Source: Klebsiella oxytoca NBRC 105695 (GTDB taxonomy: Bacteria > Pseudomonadota > Gammaproteobacteria > Enterobacterales > Enterobacteriaceae). From it: a stretch of 64,000 bases of DNA. The DNA is taken from NCBI RefSeq assembly GCF_001598695.1, contig NZ_BCZK01000001.1, positions 186,001 through 250,000 on the forward strand, read 5' to 3'. Positions 10,701 to 18,765 of this stretch are shown here, one piece after another (positions within the stretch are counted from its first letter, which is position 1; the number at the start of each line of letters is the position of its first letter). Under the pieces are notes generated by a model. It had not been told where the DNA came from. It worked only from the letters and a program-made list of their open reading frames with translations, and made no database searches. The position numbers and the translations under genes were made by a program.

Positions 10701-10822
10701 TTGTCGCAATCATTGAGGTCGGATATGTTAAATTCACCTTGTGAAGAGCTACCGTCACTGAGATGTAGACGCTGGAGATAAGCGCCGGAAGGTAAAACAG
10801 AGCCTGCTTGCAGGCTTTTGTT
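10701..10822 (+). ncRNA. Candidate small RNA or attenuated leader
   Basis: TTGTCG (10701-10706) and TATGTT (10724-10729), 17 bases apart, form a possible promoter. About 70 bases downstream of the expected start lies a compact terminator: AGCCTG (10801-10806), loop CTTG, CAGGCT (10811-10816), then a T-rich tail. The predicted transcript is about 85-90 nt with no convincing open frame. It could be a free small RNA or the leader of the small frame at 10928. I do not recognise a known RNA family. Confidence 0.35.
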
Positions 10823-10927
10823 GTTTATAAGTTCCTGCCGGTGTACAGCCTCCTTCCCTGGAATACGATGAGATTCAGATTCCAGTTTAAACCGACGCTT
10901 CGGGATCGTTCAGGGGGGAGGCATGGT

Positions 10928-11092
10928 ATGCATGAGTTAGCCGTGGGTATAAAAAATCATCCTGATGTCTGGGATGTTGTTTCCGATTCTAATAACTTTT
11001 ATAAAATAGCTTCCAGCGCCAGCTGTAAAGACGGAACGCATCTCCACGGCTGGCAGTATTTTATATTATTATTTCCTATGCCAGTATTATAA
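10928..11092 (+). CDS. Possible 54-residue protein of unknown function
   Basis: This short frame has an unusually strong ribosome site, GGGGGGAGG at 10913-10921, six bases before its ATG, which is the only strong argument that it is real. The protein begins MHELAVGIKNHP and ends in a hydrophobic stretch (YFILLFPMPVL). I recognise no family. It lies 100 bases after the candidate terminated leader at 10701-10822, so a leader-ORF relation is possible. Codon use is not distinctive and it may be chance. Confidence 0.25.
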   Translation: MHELAVGIKNHPDVWDVVSDSNNFYKIASSASCKDGTHLHGWQYFILLFPMPVL

Positions 11093-11110
11093 TTATATTA
11101 AGTTTTCTTT

Positions 11111-11233
11111 TCACCACTTTCGCTTGTTAAAAGTCAGCTTGGTTTTTTTCTGGTCCTTAATATAAGAAATCAGAAAATAAACGGAAACAATCAACAGGAT
11201 GGCAGCAACTGCTAAGAAAATTATGTTTGCCAT
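11111..11233 (-). CDS. Small single-pass membrane protein (40 residues)
   Basis: The protein begins MANIIFLAVAAILLIV, continues with a further hydrophobic stretch, SVYFLISY, and ends in a strongly basic tail (KDQKKTKLTFNKRKW). That is one inner-membrane helix with a positively charged cytoplasmic end. It resembles the 'small membrane proteins' annotated beside capsule and O loci in Klebsiella; the function is not known to me. No good Shine-Dalgarno is visible (GGTACGA lies close upstream). It sits alone in the 1.15-kb gap between ugd and uge, on the uge strand but downstream of the uge terminator, so it needs its own promoter. Confidence 0.55.
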   Translation of the reverse strand: MANIIFLAVAAILLIVSVYFLISYIKDQKKTKLTFNKRKW

Positions 11234-11640
11234 AATTCGTACCAGAATGAAAGGAATGTGATAAATCCATTTGCTTGCGAACTAATACTTCTGACAAAGT
11301 CCGTCCTGACATGCTTAACATATCCTGGAATTAAGAAAATTCCTATATGGAGGTTGTGGCTTTTTTACAGGAAAGTGAATAAATCTTTTTTATCGCTTCT
11401 GCTATGAATAAACGATCTGTAACAGACTTAAATGCCAGCCAGACCCTCTGGGGATGATAATCTGTCTAAGCTAATGCTCTTCAGATAGCGTAAGGGAAGG
11501 GCTTTATTTTGCCTCTGGTGATATTTTGCTTTTACCAGGTTCAGGTTTCGTTAATGTACGGTATGGGCTGTTCTGTGCCACTTTACCCAGCCTGCTCTGT
11601 TACCGACAGAATCGTAAGATTGCTCAACATGGCCTACCAA
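11234..11640. other. Intergenic stretch without a supported gene
   Basis: AT-rich sequence upstream of the small membrane protein. It holds a short inverted repeat (GGAATT...AATTCC near 11330-11346) and only short, unsupported frames. Confidence 0.6.
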
Positions 11641-11646
11641 ACAGAA

Positions 11647-11674
11647 AAGCCGCAGCGGGGTGCCGCTGCGGCTT
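11647..11674 (-). terminator. Terminator of uge
   Basis: Perfect 12-bp GC-rich stem (11647-11658 with 11663-11674, loop GGTG) followed on the minus strand by TTTTCTGT. It lies 27 bases after the uge stop codon. Confidence 0.85.
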
Positions 11675-11700
11675 AATAGCATGCGCATTGCCCGGGGGCA

Positions 11701-12705
11701 TTACACCTTATAATATGCCTTATACCAGTCAACGAAGTTCTTCACCCCCTGACTGACCGTTGTTTGCGGTCTGAATCCCACCATATCATACAGCGGCTTT
11801 GTATCCGCGCTGGTCTCAAGCACATCGCCTGGCTGAATAGGCATCATATTCTTCTCCGCGACCATACCCAGCGCTTCTTCCAGCGCAGTGATGTAATCCA
11901 TCAGCTCAACCGGTGAGCTGTTCCCGATGTTATACACACGATAGGGCGCAGAGCTGTCAGCCGGGGAACCTGTCTCAACGGTCCATTCAGGATTGGGCTG
12001 CGGGATAATATCCTGCATCCGTACAATCGCCTCAACGATATCATCGATGTAGGTGAAGTCGCGCTTCATCTTGCCGTAGTTGTAGACATCAATACTCTTT
12101 CCTTCCAGCATGGCTTTTGTGAACTTGAACAGCGCCATGTCCGGACGGCCCCACGGGCCATAGACCGTAAAGAATCGCAATCCGGTGGTCGGAATACCAT
12201 AAAGGTGAGAGTAGGTGTGCGCCATCAGCTCATTTGCTTTCTTCGTCGCGGCGTACAGAGAAACCGGATGGTCAACAGAATCGTCGGTTGAGAATGGCAT
12301 CTTGCGGTTTAAACCATAAACCGAGCTTGATGAAGCATACAGCAAATGCTCAACGTGATTATGTCGGCAGCCTTCAAGAATGTTCAGATAACCAATCAGA
12401 TTGGAATCAGCATAAGCGAACGGATTTTCCAGCGAGTAGCGAACGCCAGCCTGGGCAGCAAGGTGGATCACCCGGTTAAATTTCTCATGAGCAAAAAGTT
12501 GGGCAATACCTTCACGATCCGCCAGATCGATTTTATGGAAACTGAACAGGGGGGATTGCAGCAAATCCAGCCGGGCCTGCTTCAGATTGACATCATAGTA
12601 ATCGTTCATGTTGTCGAGTCCGACAACCTCATGACCCGCCTGCAGAAGGCGTTTGCACGCATGAAAACCGATGAATCCTGCGGCTCCAGTCACTAAAAAC
12701 TTCAT
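11701..12705 (-). CDS. uge: UDP-sugar 4-epimerase (UDP-glucuronate/galacturonate type)
   Basis: 334 residues, short-chain dehydrogenase family. The N-terminus is FLVTGAAGFIGFHACKRLL (NAD fold); the catalytic residues are Ser in YASSSSVYGLN and the Tyr/Lys pair in SLYAATKKANE. The sequence is of the UDP-glucuronate 4-epimerase type known as Uge in Klebsiella, which provides UDP-galacturonate for core LPS and so affects smooth LPS and capsule attachment. A strong GGAGGATAAAT lies before the ATG. It is transcribed opposite to the loci on both sides, with its own terminator and a Fur-like box 165 bases upstream. Confidence 0.92.
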   Translation of the reverse strand: MKFLVTGAAGFIGFHACKRLLQAGHEVVGLDNMNDYYDVNLKQARLDLLQSPLFSFHKIDLADREGIAQLFAHEKFNRVIHLAAQAGVRYSLENPFAYADSNLIGYLNILEGCRHNHVEHLLYASSSSVYGLNRKMPFSTDDSVDHPVSLYAATKKANELMAHTYSHLYGIPTTGLRFFTVYGPWGRPDMALFKFTKAMLEGKSIDVYNYGKMKRDFTYIDDIVEAIVRMQDIIPQPNPEWTVETGSPADSSAPYRVYNIGNSSPVELMDYITALEEALGMVAEKNMMPIQPGDVLETSADTKPLYDMVGFRPQTTVSQGVKNFVDWYKAYYKV

Positions 12706-12868
12706 ATTTATCCTCCGGGTTCACTTTGCCCCGCTATATATAATTGCCGATTTTACACTGGCTTGCTGTAGGGATCACCTGCTTTACCGTTAGCGGTTAA
12801 GTTGTCGCCAGCAAAAGCTTGAGAGAAGCATTTCATAAGAGCCTTCACCGCCAGAGAATGGCGTAAAT

Positions 12869-12887
12869 AATAATGATTATCATGTAC
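12869..12887. promoter_or_regulatory. Candidate Fur box upstream of uge
   Basis: AATAATGATTATCATGTAC matches 14 of 19 positions of the classical consensus GATAATGATAATCATTATC. It is about 165 bases before uge on its upstream side. I do not see an iron gene nearby, so uge is the obvious candidate target. Confidence 0.4.
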
Positions 12888-13557
12888 TTAGCTTAGCTGG
12901 CAAATAATAACCCTGTGGTCTTTATGTCTGGTAATGATTTCTCTGTTCACAATGTGATCTTTTTTTCGAGATGAAATAAGTTGAATTCATATTGTCGTGA
13001 TTTATGAATTTGCTTACGTTTCATGCATGATCATTCGGAAAAACCAAGCTAAAATTCGAATCGGTTTTTAAGTTGTTGATTTTATTTTTATTTCTTAAGC
13101 ATCTGAGTGAGGGTGGAAAAAAGCCAGGCCTGAAGTTCATCTGTTGAATTTATTTTTCATTGAGCTTTTTCATTTTTATTCTTTTAGGCCAACGCGTATA
13201 CTTCGCAGATAATTCGTTTGTATGGTGTATGTGTTGTCGAGATATGAACCACCCATCCCATCTTCTGGAACATATCGTGAGCGTAATGCTAAAAAAGAGA
13301 GTCAATCCGTTCTGCTCAGCCTCCACTGGTATCCAGAGTGTTCTGGCTTTCTCCCGCAGCGCTGCCGTTAACATCGCCATTCAGCGTATTTCTCTCGCTT
13401 CTCTCTACGCCTGCAAAGCATCTCTTTCCGCCAATGCGTCTGCCGACAGCGGCAGTGTTCTATCCTTACTAAATGAGAAAGTCCTGATGGATAGCCCTTA
13501 CGGAAACGGCGAAAGTACTCTGCGTTTTTTGCGCGTGTGATGGTGCGATTACGGATG
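12888..13557. other. Intergenic stretch, possibly decayed coding sequence
   Basis: No supported gene. Frames of 76 codons (minus, 13150-13380) and 126 codons (plus, 13160-13540) overlap each other; neither has a ribosome site or a family I recognise. The minus-strand frame reads like coding sequence with in-frame stops just upstream (13381-13500), so a decayed gene is possible. Confidence 0.4.
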
Positions 13558-13594
13558 AAAACAGAGATATGTTCGCCAACATATCTCTGTTTTT
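13558..13594. terminator. Perfect 16-bp hairpin, bidirectional terminator
   Basis: Bases 13558-13573 pair perfectly with 13578-13593 around the loop CGCC; four to five A precede and T follow the stem on both strands. It insulates the O-antigen operon promoter region from the left. Confidence 0.8.
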
Positions 13595-13719
13595 AGAATG
13601 ATTAAGCTCTCAGGCAGATCGTTAAGCGCCGAAGTGCTTAGCCGGTCTGGGGAACGACTCACCTGGCGCTAACGCAGCGACTGCATTAACGCCGTAAGAG
13701 AGTGGGTACAACAATAAGG

Positions 13720-13760
13720 CCCGACGCAATTTGGTAGCGAAAGCCAAGGGCGGTAGCGTG
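13720..13760 (+). promoter_or_regulatory. JUMPstart / ops element of the O-antigen operon
   Basis: The 3' part contains GGGCGGTAGCGTG, the ops sequence that pauses RNA polymerase and recruits RfaH; the upstream half (TTTGGTAGC...AAGCCA) also follows the 39-bp JUMPstart consensus. It lies in the leader about 80 bases before manC copy 2. RfaH-dependent antitermination is well known for long O-antigen and capsule operons and here would act on manC-manB-wzm-wzt-wbdDABC (about 11.8 kb). No comparable element precedes manC copy 1. Confidence 0.9.
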
Positions 13761-13838
13761 CGCAAAATCCAGCCTGAAGCCAAACGTGTGCCGTTGATTG
13801 ATAGTAAACAAAATGATTATTTATTTAAGGATTTTATC

Positions 13839-15254
13839 ATGTTACTTCCTGTGATTATGGCGGGTGGCACCGGTAGCCGCCTGTGGCCGATGTCCCGCGA
13901 ACTCTATCCAAAACAGTTTCTCCGACTGTACGGGCAGAACTCCATGTTGCAGGAAACCATCTCGCGCCTCTCCGGCCTGGATACCCATGAGCCTATGGTT
14001 ATCTGCAATGAAGAGCACCGCTTCCTGGTGGCTGAACAGCTGAGACAGCTCGGTAAACTGTCGAAAAATATCATCCTCGAGCCGGTGGGCCGCAACACGG
14101 CTCCGGCCATCGCCCTCGCGGCGCTGCAGGCCACGCAGAATGGCGATGACCCGCTGATGCTTGTCCTGGCAGCGGACCATATCATCAATAATCAGCAGGT
14201 CTTCCATGACGCCATTCGCGTCGCGGAGCAGTATGCGCAGGCTGACCATCTGGTCACCTTCGGTATCGTTCCGAACACCCCCGAAACCGGCTACGGCTAT
14301 ATCCAGCGCGGCAATGCGCTGGGGGAAGGGGAGCACACGCCTTATCAGGTCGCCCGCTTTGTCGAGAAGCCGGACCTGGAGCGTGCGCAGGCCTATCTGG
14401 CCTCCGGAGAATATTACTGGAACAGCGGCATGTTCATGTTCCGGGCGAAAAAGTATCTCTCCGAACTGGCAAAATTCCGCCCGGATATTCTCGAAGTCTG
14501 CACGGCTGCGGTCCGCGCCGCCGACAGCGGCAGCGACTTTATCAGCATCCCGCATGAGGTGTTCAGCACCTGTCCCGACGAATCCGTTGACTATGCGGTG
14601 ATGGAAAAGACCGCCGATGCGGTGGTGGTGGGGCTGGATGCCGACTGGAGCGACGTCGGCTCATGGTCAGCCCTGTGGGACGTCAGCCCGAAAGATGAGC
14701 TGGGCAACGTGCTGACCGGCGATGCCTGGGTGCACAACAGCCAGAACTGCTACATCAACAGCGACGAAAAGCTGGTGGCGGCTATCGGCGTTGAGGACCT
14801 GGTGATCGTCAGCACCAAGGATGCGGTGCTGGTGATGAATAAAAACCGCGCCCAGGACGTGAAAAAGGTCGTGGAGTACCTGAAGGCCAACCAGCGCAGC
14901 GAATACAAACGACACCGCGAAATCTACCGTCCGTGGGGCCGCTGTGACGTGGTGGTCCAGACGCCGCGCTTCAACGTTAACCGTATCACCGTCAAGCCGG
15001 GCGGGGCGTTCTCCATGCAGATGCACCACCACCGCGCCGAGCACTGGGTGATCCTCGCCGGGACGGGGCAGATAACGGTCAACGGCAAGCAGTTCCTGCT
15101 GACTGAAAATCAGTCGACCTTTATTCCCATTGGTGCCGAGCACTGCCTCGAGAACCCGGGACGTATCCCGCTGGAAGTGCTGGAGATCCAGTCCGGCTCC
15201 TATCTGGGCGAAGACGACATTATCCGTATTAAAGACCAGTATGGTCGTTGCTAA
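13839..15254 (+). CDS. manC: Mannose-1-P guanylyltransferase / mannose-6-P isomerase, copy 2
   Basis: 471 residues, same domain layout as copy 1 (nucleotidyltransferase plus cupin isomerase). First gene of the O-antigen operon; its GDP-mannose is the only donor the mannan needs. The start is the ATG at 13839 with TTTAAGGA upstream; an open frame back to 13731 runs through the JUMPstart and is not coding. DNA identity with copy 1 begins abruptly at TTTAAGGA or TTAAGGA before the start codon and continues through the stop codon with scattered, mostly silent differences, then is lost in the gap before manB. Confidence 0.96.
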   Translation: MLLPVIMAGGTGSRLWPMSRELYPKQFLRLYGQNSMLQETISRLSGLDTHEPMVICNEEHRFLVAEQLRQLGKLSKNIILEPVGRNTAPAIALAALQATQNGDDPLMLVLAADHIINNQQVFHDAIRVAEQYAQADHLVTFGIVPNTPETGYGYIQRGNALGEGEHTPYQVARFVEKPDLERAQAYLASGEYYWNSGMFMFRAKKYLSELAKFRPDILEVCTAAVRAADSGSDFISIPHEVFSTCPDESVDYAVMEKTADAVVVGLDADWSDVGSWSALWDVSPKDELGNVLTGDAWVHNSQNCYINSDEKLVAAIGVEDLVIVSTKDAVLVMNKNRAQDVKKVVEYLKANQRSEYKRHREIYRPWGRCDVVVQTPRFNVNRITVKPGGAFSMQMHHHRAEHWVILAGTGQITVNGKQFLLTENQSTFIPIGAEHCLENPGRIPLEVLEIQSGSYLGEDDIIRIKDQYGRC

Positions 15255-15277
15255 CTTTTGCAGGACATTGATTCCGA

Positions 15278-16660
15278 ATGACACAGCTAACTTGTTTTAA
15301 AGCCTACGATATCCGCGGCGAACTGGGCGAAGAATTAAACGAAGATATCGCCTACCGTATCGGACGCGCCTACGGCGAATTTCTGAAGCCGAAAACGATC
15401 GTGGTGGGTGGCGATGTGCGTCTGACCAGCGAGTCGCTGAAGCTGGCGCTGGCCAGAGGCCTGATGGATGCGGGAACGGACGTGCTGGATATTGGTCTGA
15501 GCGGGACCGAAGAGATTTACTTCGCCACCTTCCACCTGGGCGTGGACGGCGGGATAGAGGTGACGGCCAGCCATAACCCGATGAACTACAACGGCATGAA
15601 GCTGGTGCGTGAAAACGCGAAGCCCATCAGCGGCGACACCGGGCTGCGCGATATCCAGCGCCTGGCGGAAGAGAACCAGTTTGCGCCGGTGGACGCGTCC
15701 CGTCGCGGCACCCTGCGACAGATATCGGTGCTGCAGGAGTACGTGGACCACCTGATGGGCTACGTGAACCTGGCCAGCTTCACCCGTCCGCTGAAGCTGG
15801 TGGTGAACTCCGGCAACGGCGCAGCCGGTCACGTGATTGATGAAGTGGAGAAACGTTTTGTGGCGGCAGGCGTGCCGGTGACCTTTATCAAGGTGCATCA
15901 CCAGCCGGACGGCCACTTCCCGAACGGTATCCCGAACCCGCTGCTGCCGGAGTGCCGGCAGGACACCGCGGATGCGGTGCGCGAGCACGGCGCGGACATG
16001 GGTATCGCCTTTGACGGTGACTTCGACCGCTGCTTTATGTTTGATAACGATGCAGAATTTATCGAAGGCTATTATATTGTTGGCCTGCTGGCGGAAGCGT
16101 TCCTGCAGAAGCAGCCGGGCGCCCGGATTATTCACGACCCGCGTCTGACGTGGAATACGGTGGATATGGTGACCCGCAGCGGCGGCACGCCGGTGATGTC
16201 GAAGACCGGGCACGCGTTCATTAAAGAGCGGATGCGTCAGGAAGATGCGATTTACGGCGGGGAGATGAGCGCACACCACTATTTCCGCGATTTCGCCTAC
16301 TGCGACAGCGGGATGATCCCGTGGCTGCTGGTGGCGGAGCTGCTGTGTCTGAAGAACAGCCCGCTGAAGGCGCTGGTGGCGGACCGGCAGGCGGCGTTCC
16401 CGGCGTCGGGGGAAATAAACCGCAAGCTGGAGAACGCGGCGGCGGCAATAGCGCGTATCCGTGAGCGCTATGAACCGGATGCCGTCAACGTGGACACCAC
16501 AGACGGCATCAGTATTGAATATCCGGAGTGGCGTTTTAACCTGCGCAGCTCGAACACCGAGCCGGTAGTGCGTCTTAACGTGGAGTCCAGAGCGGATACC
16601 GCGTTGATGAAGGAGAAAACTGCCGAGTTGCTCAATATGTTAAAAGAGGAATCGCTTTGA
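15278..16660 (+). CDS. manB: Phosphomannomutase, copy 2
   Basis: 460 residues, phosphohexomutase with the phosphoserine loop [11 protein letters not shown], metal loop FDGDFDR and C-terminal RSSNTEPV. It works with manC to make GDP-mannose for the O-antigen. The C-terminus ([20 protein letters not shown]) differs from copy 1, and the last bases overlap the TTG start of wzm by four, so translation is probably coupled. Confidence 0.96.
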   Translation: MTQLTCFKAYDIRGELGEELNEDIAYRIGRAYGEFLKPKTIVVGGDVRLTSESLKLALARGLMDAGTDVLDIGLSGTEEIYFATFHLGVDGGIEVTASHNPMNYNGMKLVRENAKPISGDTGLRDIQRLAEENQFAPVDASRRGTLRQISVLQEYVDHLMGYVNLASFTRPLKLVVNSGNGAAGHVIDEVEKRFVAAGVPVTFIKVHHQPDGHFPNGIPNPLLPECRQDTADAVREHGADMGIAFDGDFDRCFMFDNDAEFIEGYYIVGLLAEAFLQKQPGARIIHDPRLTWNTVDMVTRSGGTPVMSKTGHAFIKERMRQEDAIYGGEMSAHHYFRDFAYCDSGMIPWLLVAELLCLKNSPLKALVADRQAAFPASGEINRKLENAAAAIARIRERYEPDAVNVDTTDGISIEYPEWRFNLRSSNTEPVVRLNVESRADTALMKEKTAELLNMLKEESL

Positions 16661-17451
16661 GTCCGATGTTTTCAGCGATCTATCGCTATCGTGGTTTTAT
16701 CATTGACAGCGTTAAACGAGACTTCCAGTCTCGTTATCAAACGAGTTTTTTGGGGGCCGCATGGCTGATTTTACAGCCTGTTGCCATGATTTCCGTCTAT
16801 ACGCTGATCTTTTCGGAGCTGATGAGGGCACGTTTGGCCGGTATGGATGGCCCCTTTGCTTACAGCATCTATCTCTGTTCGGGAGTATTGACGTGGGGAT
16901 TGTTTACCGAAACGCTTAACAATCTCGTCAACGTTTTTTTGTCAAATGCCAATATTCTCAAAAAACTCAGCTTTCCGCGCATCTGTTTGCCAATTATTAT
17001 CACTGCTTCTGCATTTATTAACTTTTTGATCATATTTGGCCTGTTTGTACTGTTTCTGCTTATTACCGGTAATTTTCCGGGCTGGATCTTTTTCGAAATT
17101 ATTCCGGTGTTGATGATACAGATGCTGTTTACTTTGGGCCTGGGCATTATCCTCGGGGTATTGAATGTTTTTGTCCGTGACGTTGGGCAATTTGTTAACA
17201 TTCTGCTCCAGTTTTGGTTCTGGTTCACTCCCATTGTTTATGTCTCTAAAACTTTACCAGAGTGGGTTTCGGGACTGCTGGCGTATAACCCAATGGCAAC
17301 AATTATAACGTCTTACCAGAATGTGATGTTGTACCATCAAAGCCCTAACTGGATGGCTTTGCTACCGGTAACCATACTATCCCTTATTCTGTTCTTATTT
17401 GCCTGGCGCCTGTTTAAGAAACACTCAGCTGATATTGTGGACGAGATTTGA
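16657..17451 (+). CDS. wzm: O-antigen ABC exporter, permease subunit
   Basis: 264 residues with about six membrane helices, ABC-2 type permease. With Wzt it moves the finished undecaprenyl-PP-linked mannan across the inner membrane for WaaL ligation. The N-terminal amphipathic region [16 protein letters not shown] precedes the first helix, as in this family. The start is most likely the TTG at 16657, with GAGGA seven bases before it and a four-base overlap with manB; an ATG at 16666 is the alternative. Presence of wzm/wzt in place of wzx/wzy shows the O chain is made by the ABC-transporter pathway. Confidence 0.94.
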   Translation: MSPMFSAIYRYRGFIIDSVKRDFQSRYQTSFLGAAWLILQPVAMISVYTLIFSELMRARLAGMDGPFAYSIYLCSGVLTWGLFTETLNNLVNVFLSNANILKKLSFPRICLPIIITASAFINFLIIFGLFVLFLLITGNFPGWIFFEIIPVLMIQMLFTLGLGIILGVLNVFVRDVGQFVNILLQFWFWFTPIVYVSKTLPEWVSGLLAYNPMATIITSYQNVMLYHQSPNWMALLPVTILSLILFLFAWRLFKKHSADIVDEI

Positions 17452-17453
17452 TC

Positions 17454-18746
17454 ATGACCATTAAAGTTCAGAACGTCGGCAAGGCGTATAAATATTACTC
17501 ATCGAAATGGAACCGGGTTATTGAGAAGCTATTACCGGGCAATAAGTCGCGACACAGCAAAAAGTGGGTACTCAAGGATATTAACTTTAGCGTTGAACCT
17601 GGCGAGTCTATCGGCATCGTCGGGGTTAATGGCGCCGGGAAGAGTACCTTACTAAAATTGTTAACCGGTACGACTCAGCCTACTGAGGGGTCAATTGAAA
17701 TTCATGGCCGGGTGGCTGCTCTTTTGGAGTTAGGGATGGGTTTTCATCCTGATTTCACCGGTATTCAGAACGTTTATATGTCCGGCTTAATGATGGGTTT
17801 AAATCGCGAAGATATCGAGCGTTTAATGCCGGAAATCGAGGCCTTTGCTGATATAGGCGACTATATAAACCAGCCGGTACGCATCTATTCGAGCGGTATG
17901 CAGATGCGTCTGGCTTTTGCGGTCGCCACTGCTTCCCGTCCGGATATTTTGATCGTTGATGAAGCCTTGTCCGTTGGTGATTCTCGTTTCCAGGCTAAAT
18001 GTTATGCACGGATTGCTGATTTCAAAAAGCAGGGGACAACCTTACTGCTCGTATCTCATAGCGCCGGTGATATAGTTAAGCATTGCGATCGTGCTATCTT
18101 CTTGAAAGATGGTAATATTTGCCTCGATGGCACCGCGCGTGAAGTGACCAACCGCTATCTTGATGAGTTATTCGGTAAAGCGGACAAAAATGCTGCGCAA
18201 GTGGCTAAAAAACCCAAAAATAGTGACAGCGGCGTCCATATGTCACTTGATGAGGTTGCTGACGTTTTCCATACCCGTCCGGGCTATCGACCTGAAGAAT
18301 ATCGTTGGGGACAGGGGGGCGCAAAGATCATTGATTATCATATCCAAAGCTCCGGGATAGATTATCCACCGTCACTGACTGGAAACCAGCAGACTGACTT
18401 CATGATGAAAGTTGTCTTTGAATATGATTTTGACTGCGTAGTGCCTGGTTTGTTAATCAAGACTTTGGATGGTTTATTTCTCTATGGTACCAATTCCTTC
18501 CTGGCCTCGGAAGGTCGGGAAAATATTTCGGTATCACGTGGGGACGTTCGGGTATTTAAATTCAGTTTTCCGGTTGATTTAAATAGTGGTGACTATCTTC
18601 TGTCGTTTGGCATTTCAGAGGGAAGCCCGCAAACCGATATGACACCGCTCGATCGTCGCTATGACTCCATCATTTTGCATGTAACTAAGAGCATGGATTT
18701 CTGGGGTGTGATTGACCTGAAGTCGACGTTCAATAGTTACCAATGA
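17454..18746 (+). CDS. wzt: O-antigen ABC exporter, ATPase with carbohydrate-binding domain
   Basis: 430 residues. The N-terminal ATPase has Walker A GVNGAGKST (about residues 56-64), the signature YSSGMQMRLAF (about 143), Walker B ILIVDEA (about 165) and the H-loop LLLVSHS. The C-terminal third (about 275-430) is the beta-sandwich domain that in E. coli O9a binds the terminal methylphosphate cap made by WbdD, so only finished chains are exported. It starts at the ATG at 17454; a TTG at 17448 overlapping the wzm stop would add two residues. Its extended C-terminal domain fits the presence of wbdD next to it. Confidence 0.95.
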   Translation: MTIKVQNVGKAYKYYSSKWNRVIEKLLPGNKSRHSKKWVLKDINFSVEPGESIGIVGVNGAGKSTLLKLLTGTTQPTEGSIEIHGRVAALLELGMGFHPDFTGIQNVYMSGLMMGLNREDIERLMPEIEAFADIGDYINQPVRIYSSGMQMRLAFAVATASRPDILIVDEALSVGDSRFQAKCYARIADFKKQGTTLLLVSHSAGDIVKHCDRAIFLKDGNICLDGTAREVTNRYLDELFGKADKNAAQVAKKPKNSDSGVHMSLDEVADVFHTRPGYRPEEYRWGQGGAKIIDYHIQSSGIDYPPSLTGNQQTDFMMKVVFEYDFDCVVPGLLIKTLDGLFLYGTNSFLASEGRENISVSRGDVRVFKFSFPVDLNSGDYLLSFGISEGSPQTDMTPLDRRYDSIILHVTKSMDFWGVIDLKSTFNSYQ

Positions 18747-18765
18747 AGATGAGAAAAAATATTCC

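Noticed and set aside
11526-11756. 76-codon plus-strand frame overlapping the uge 3' end
   Set aside because: Runs through the uge terminator hairpin and into uge antisense.
13561-13593. The perfect hairpin considered as an insertion-sequence end
   Set aside because: No transposase frame or second matching end nearby, and A/T runs on both sides fit a bidirectional terminator.
13731-13838. 36-codon N-terminal extension of manC copy 2
   Set aside because: It translates the JUMPstart leader; copy 1 has an unrelated extension and both share the internal ATG.
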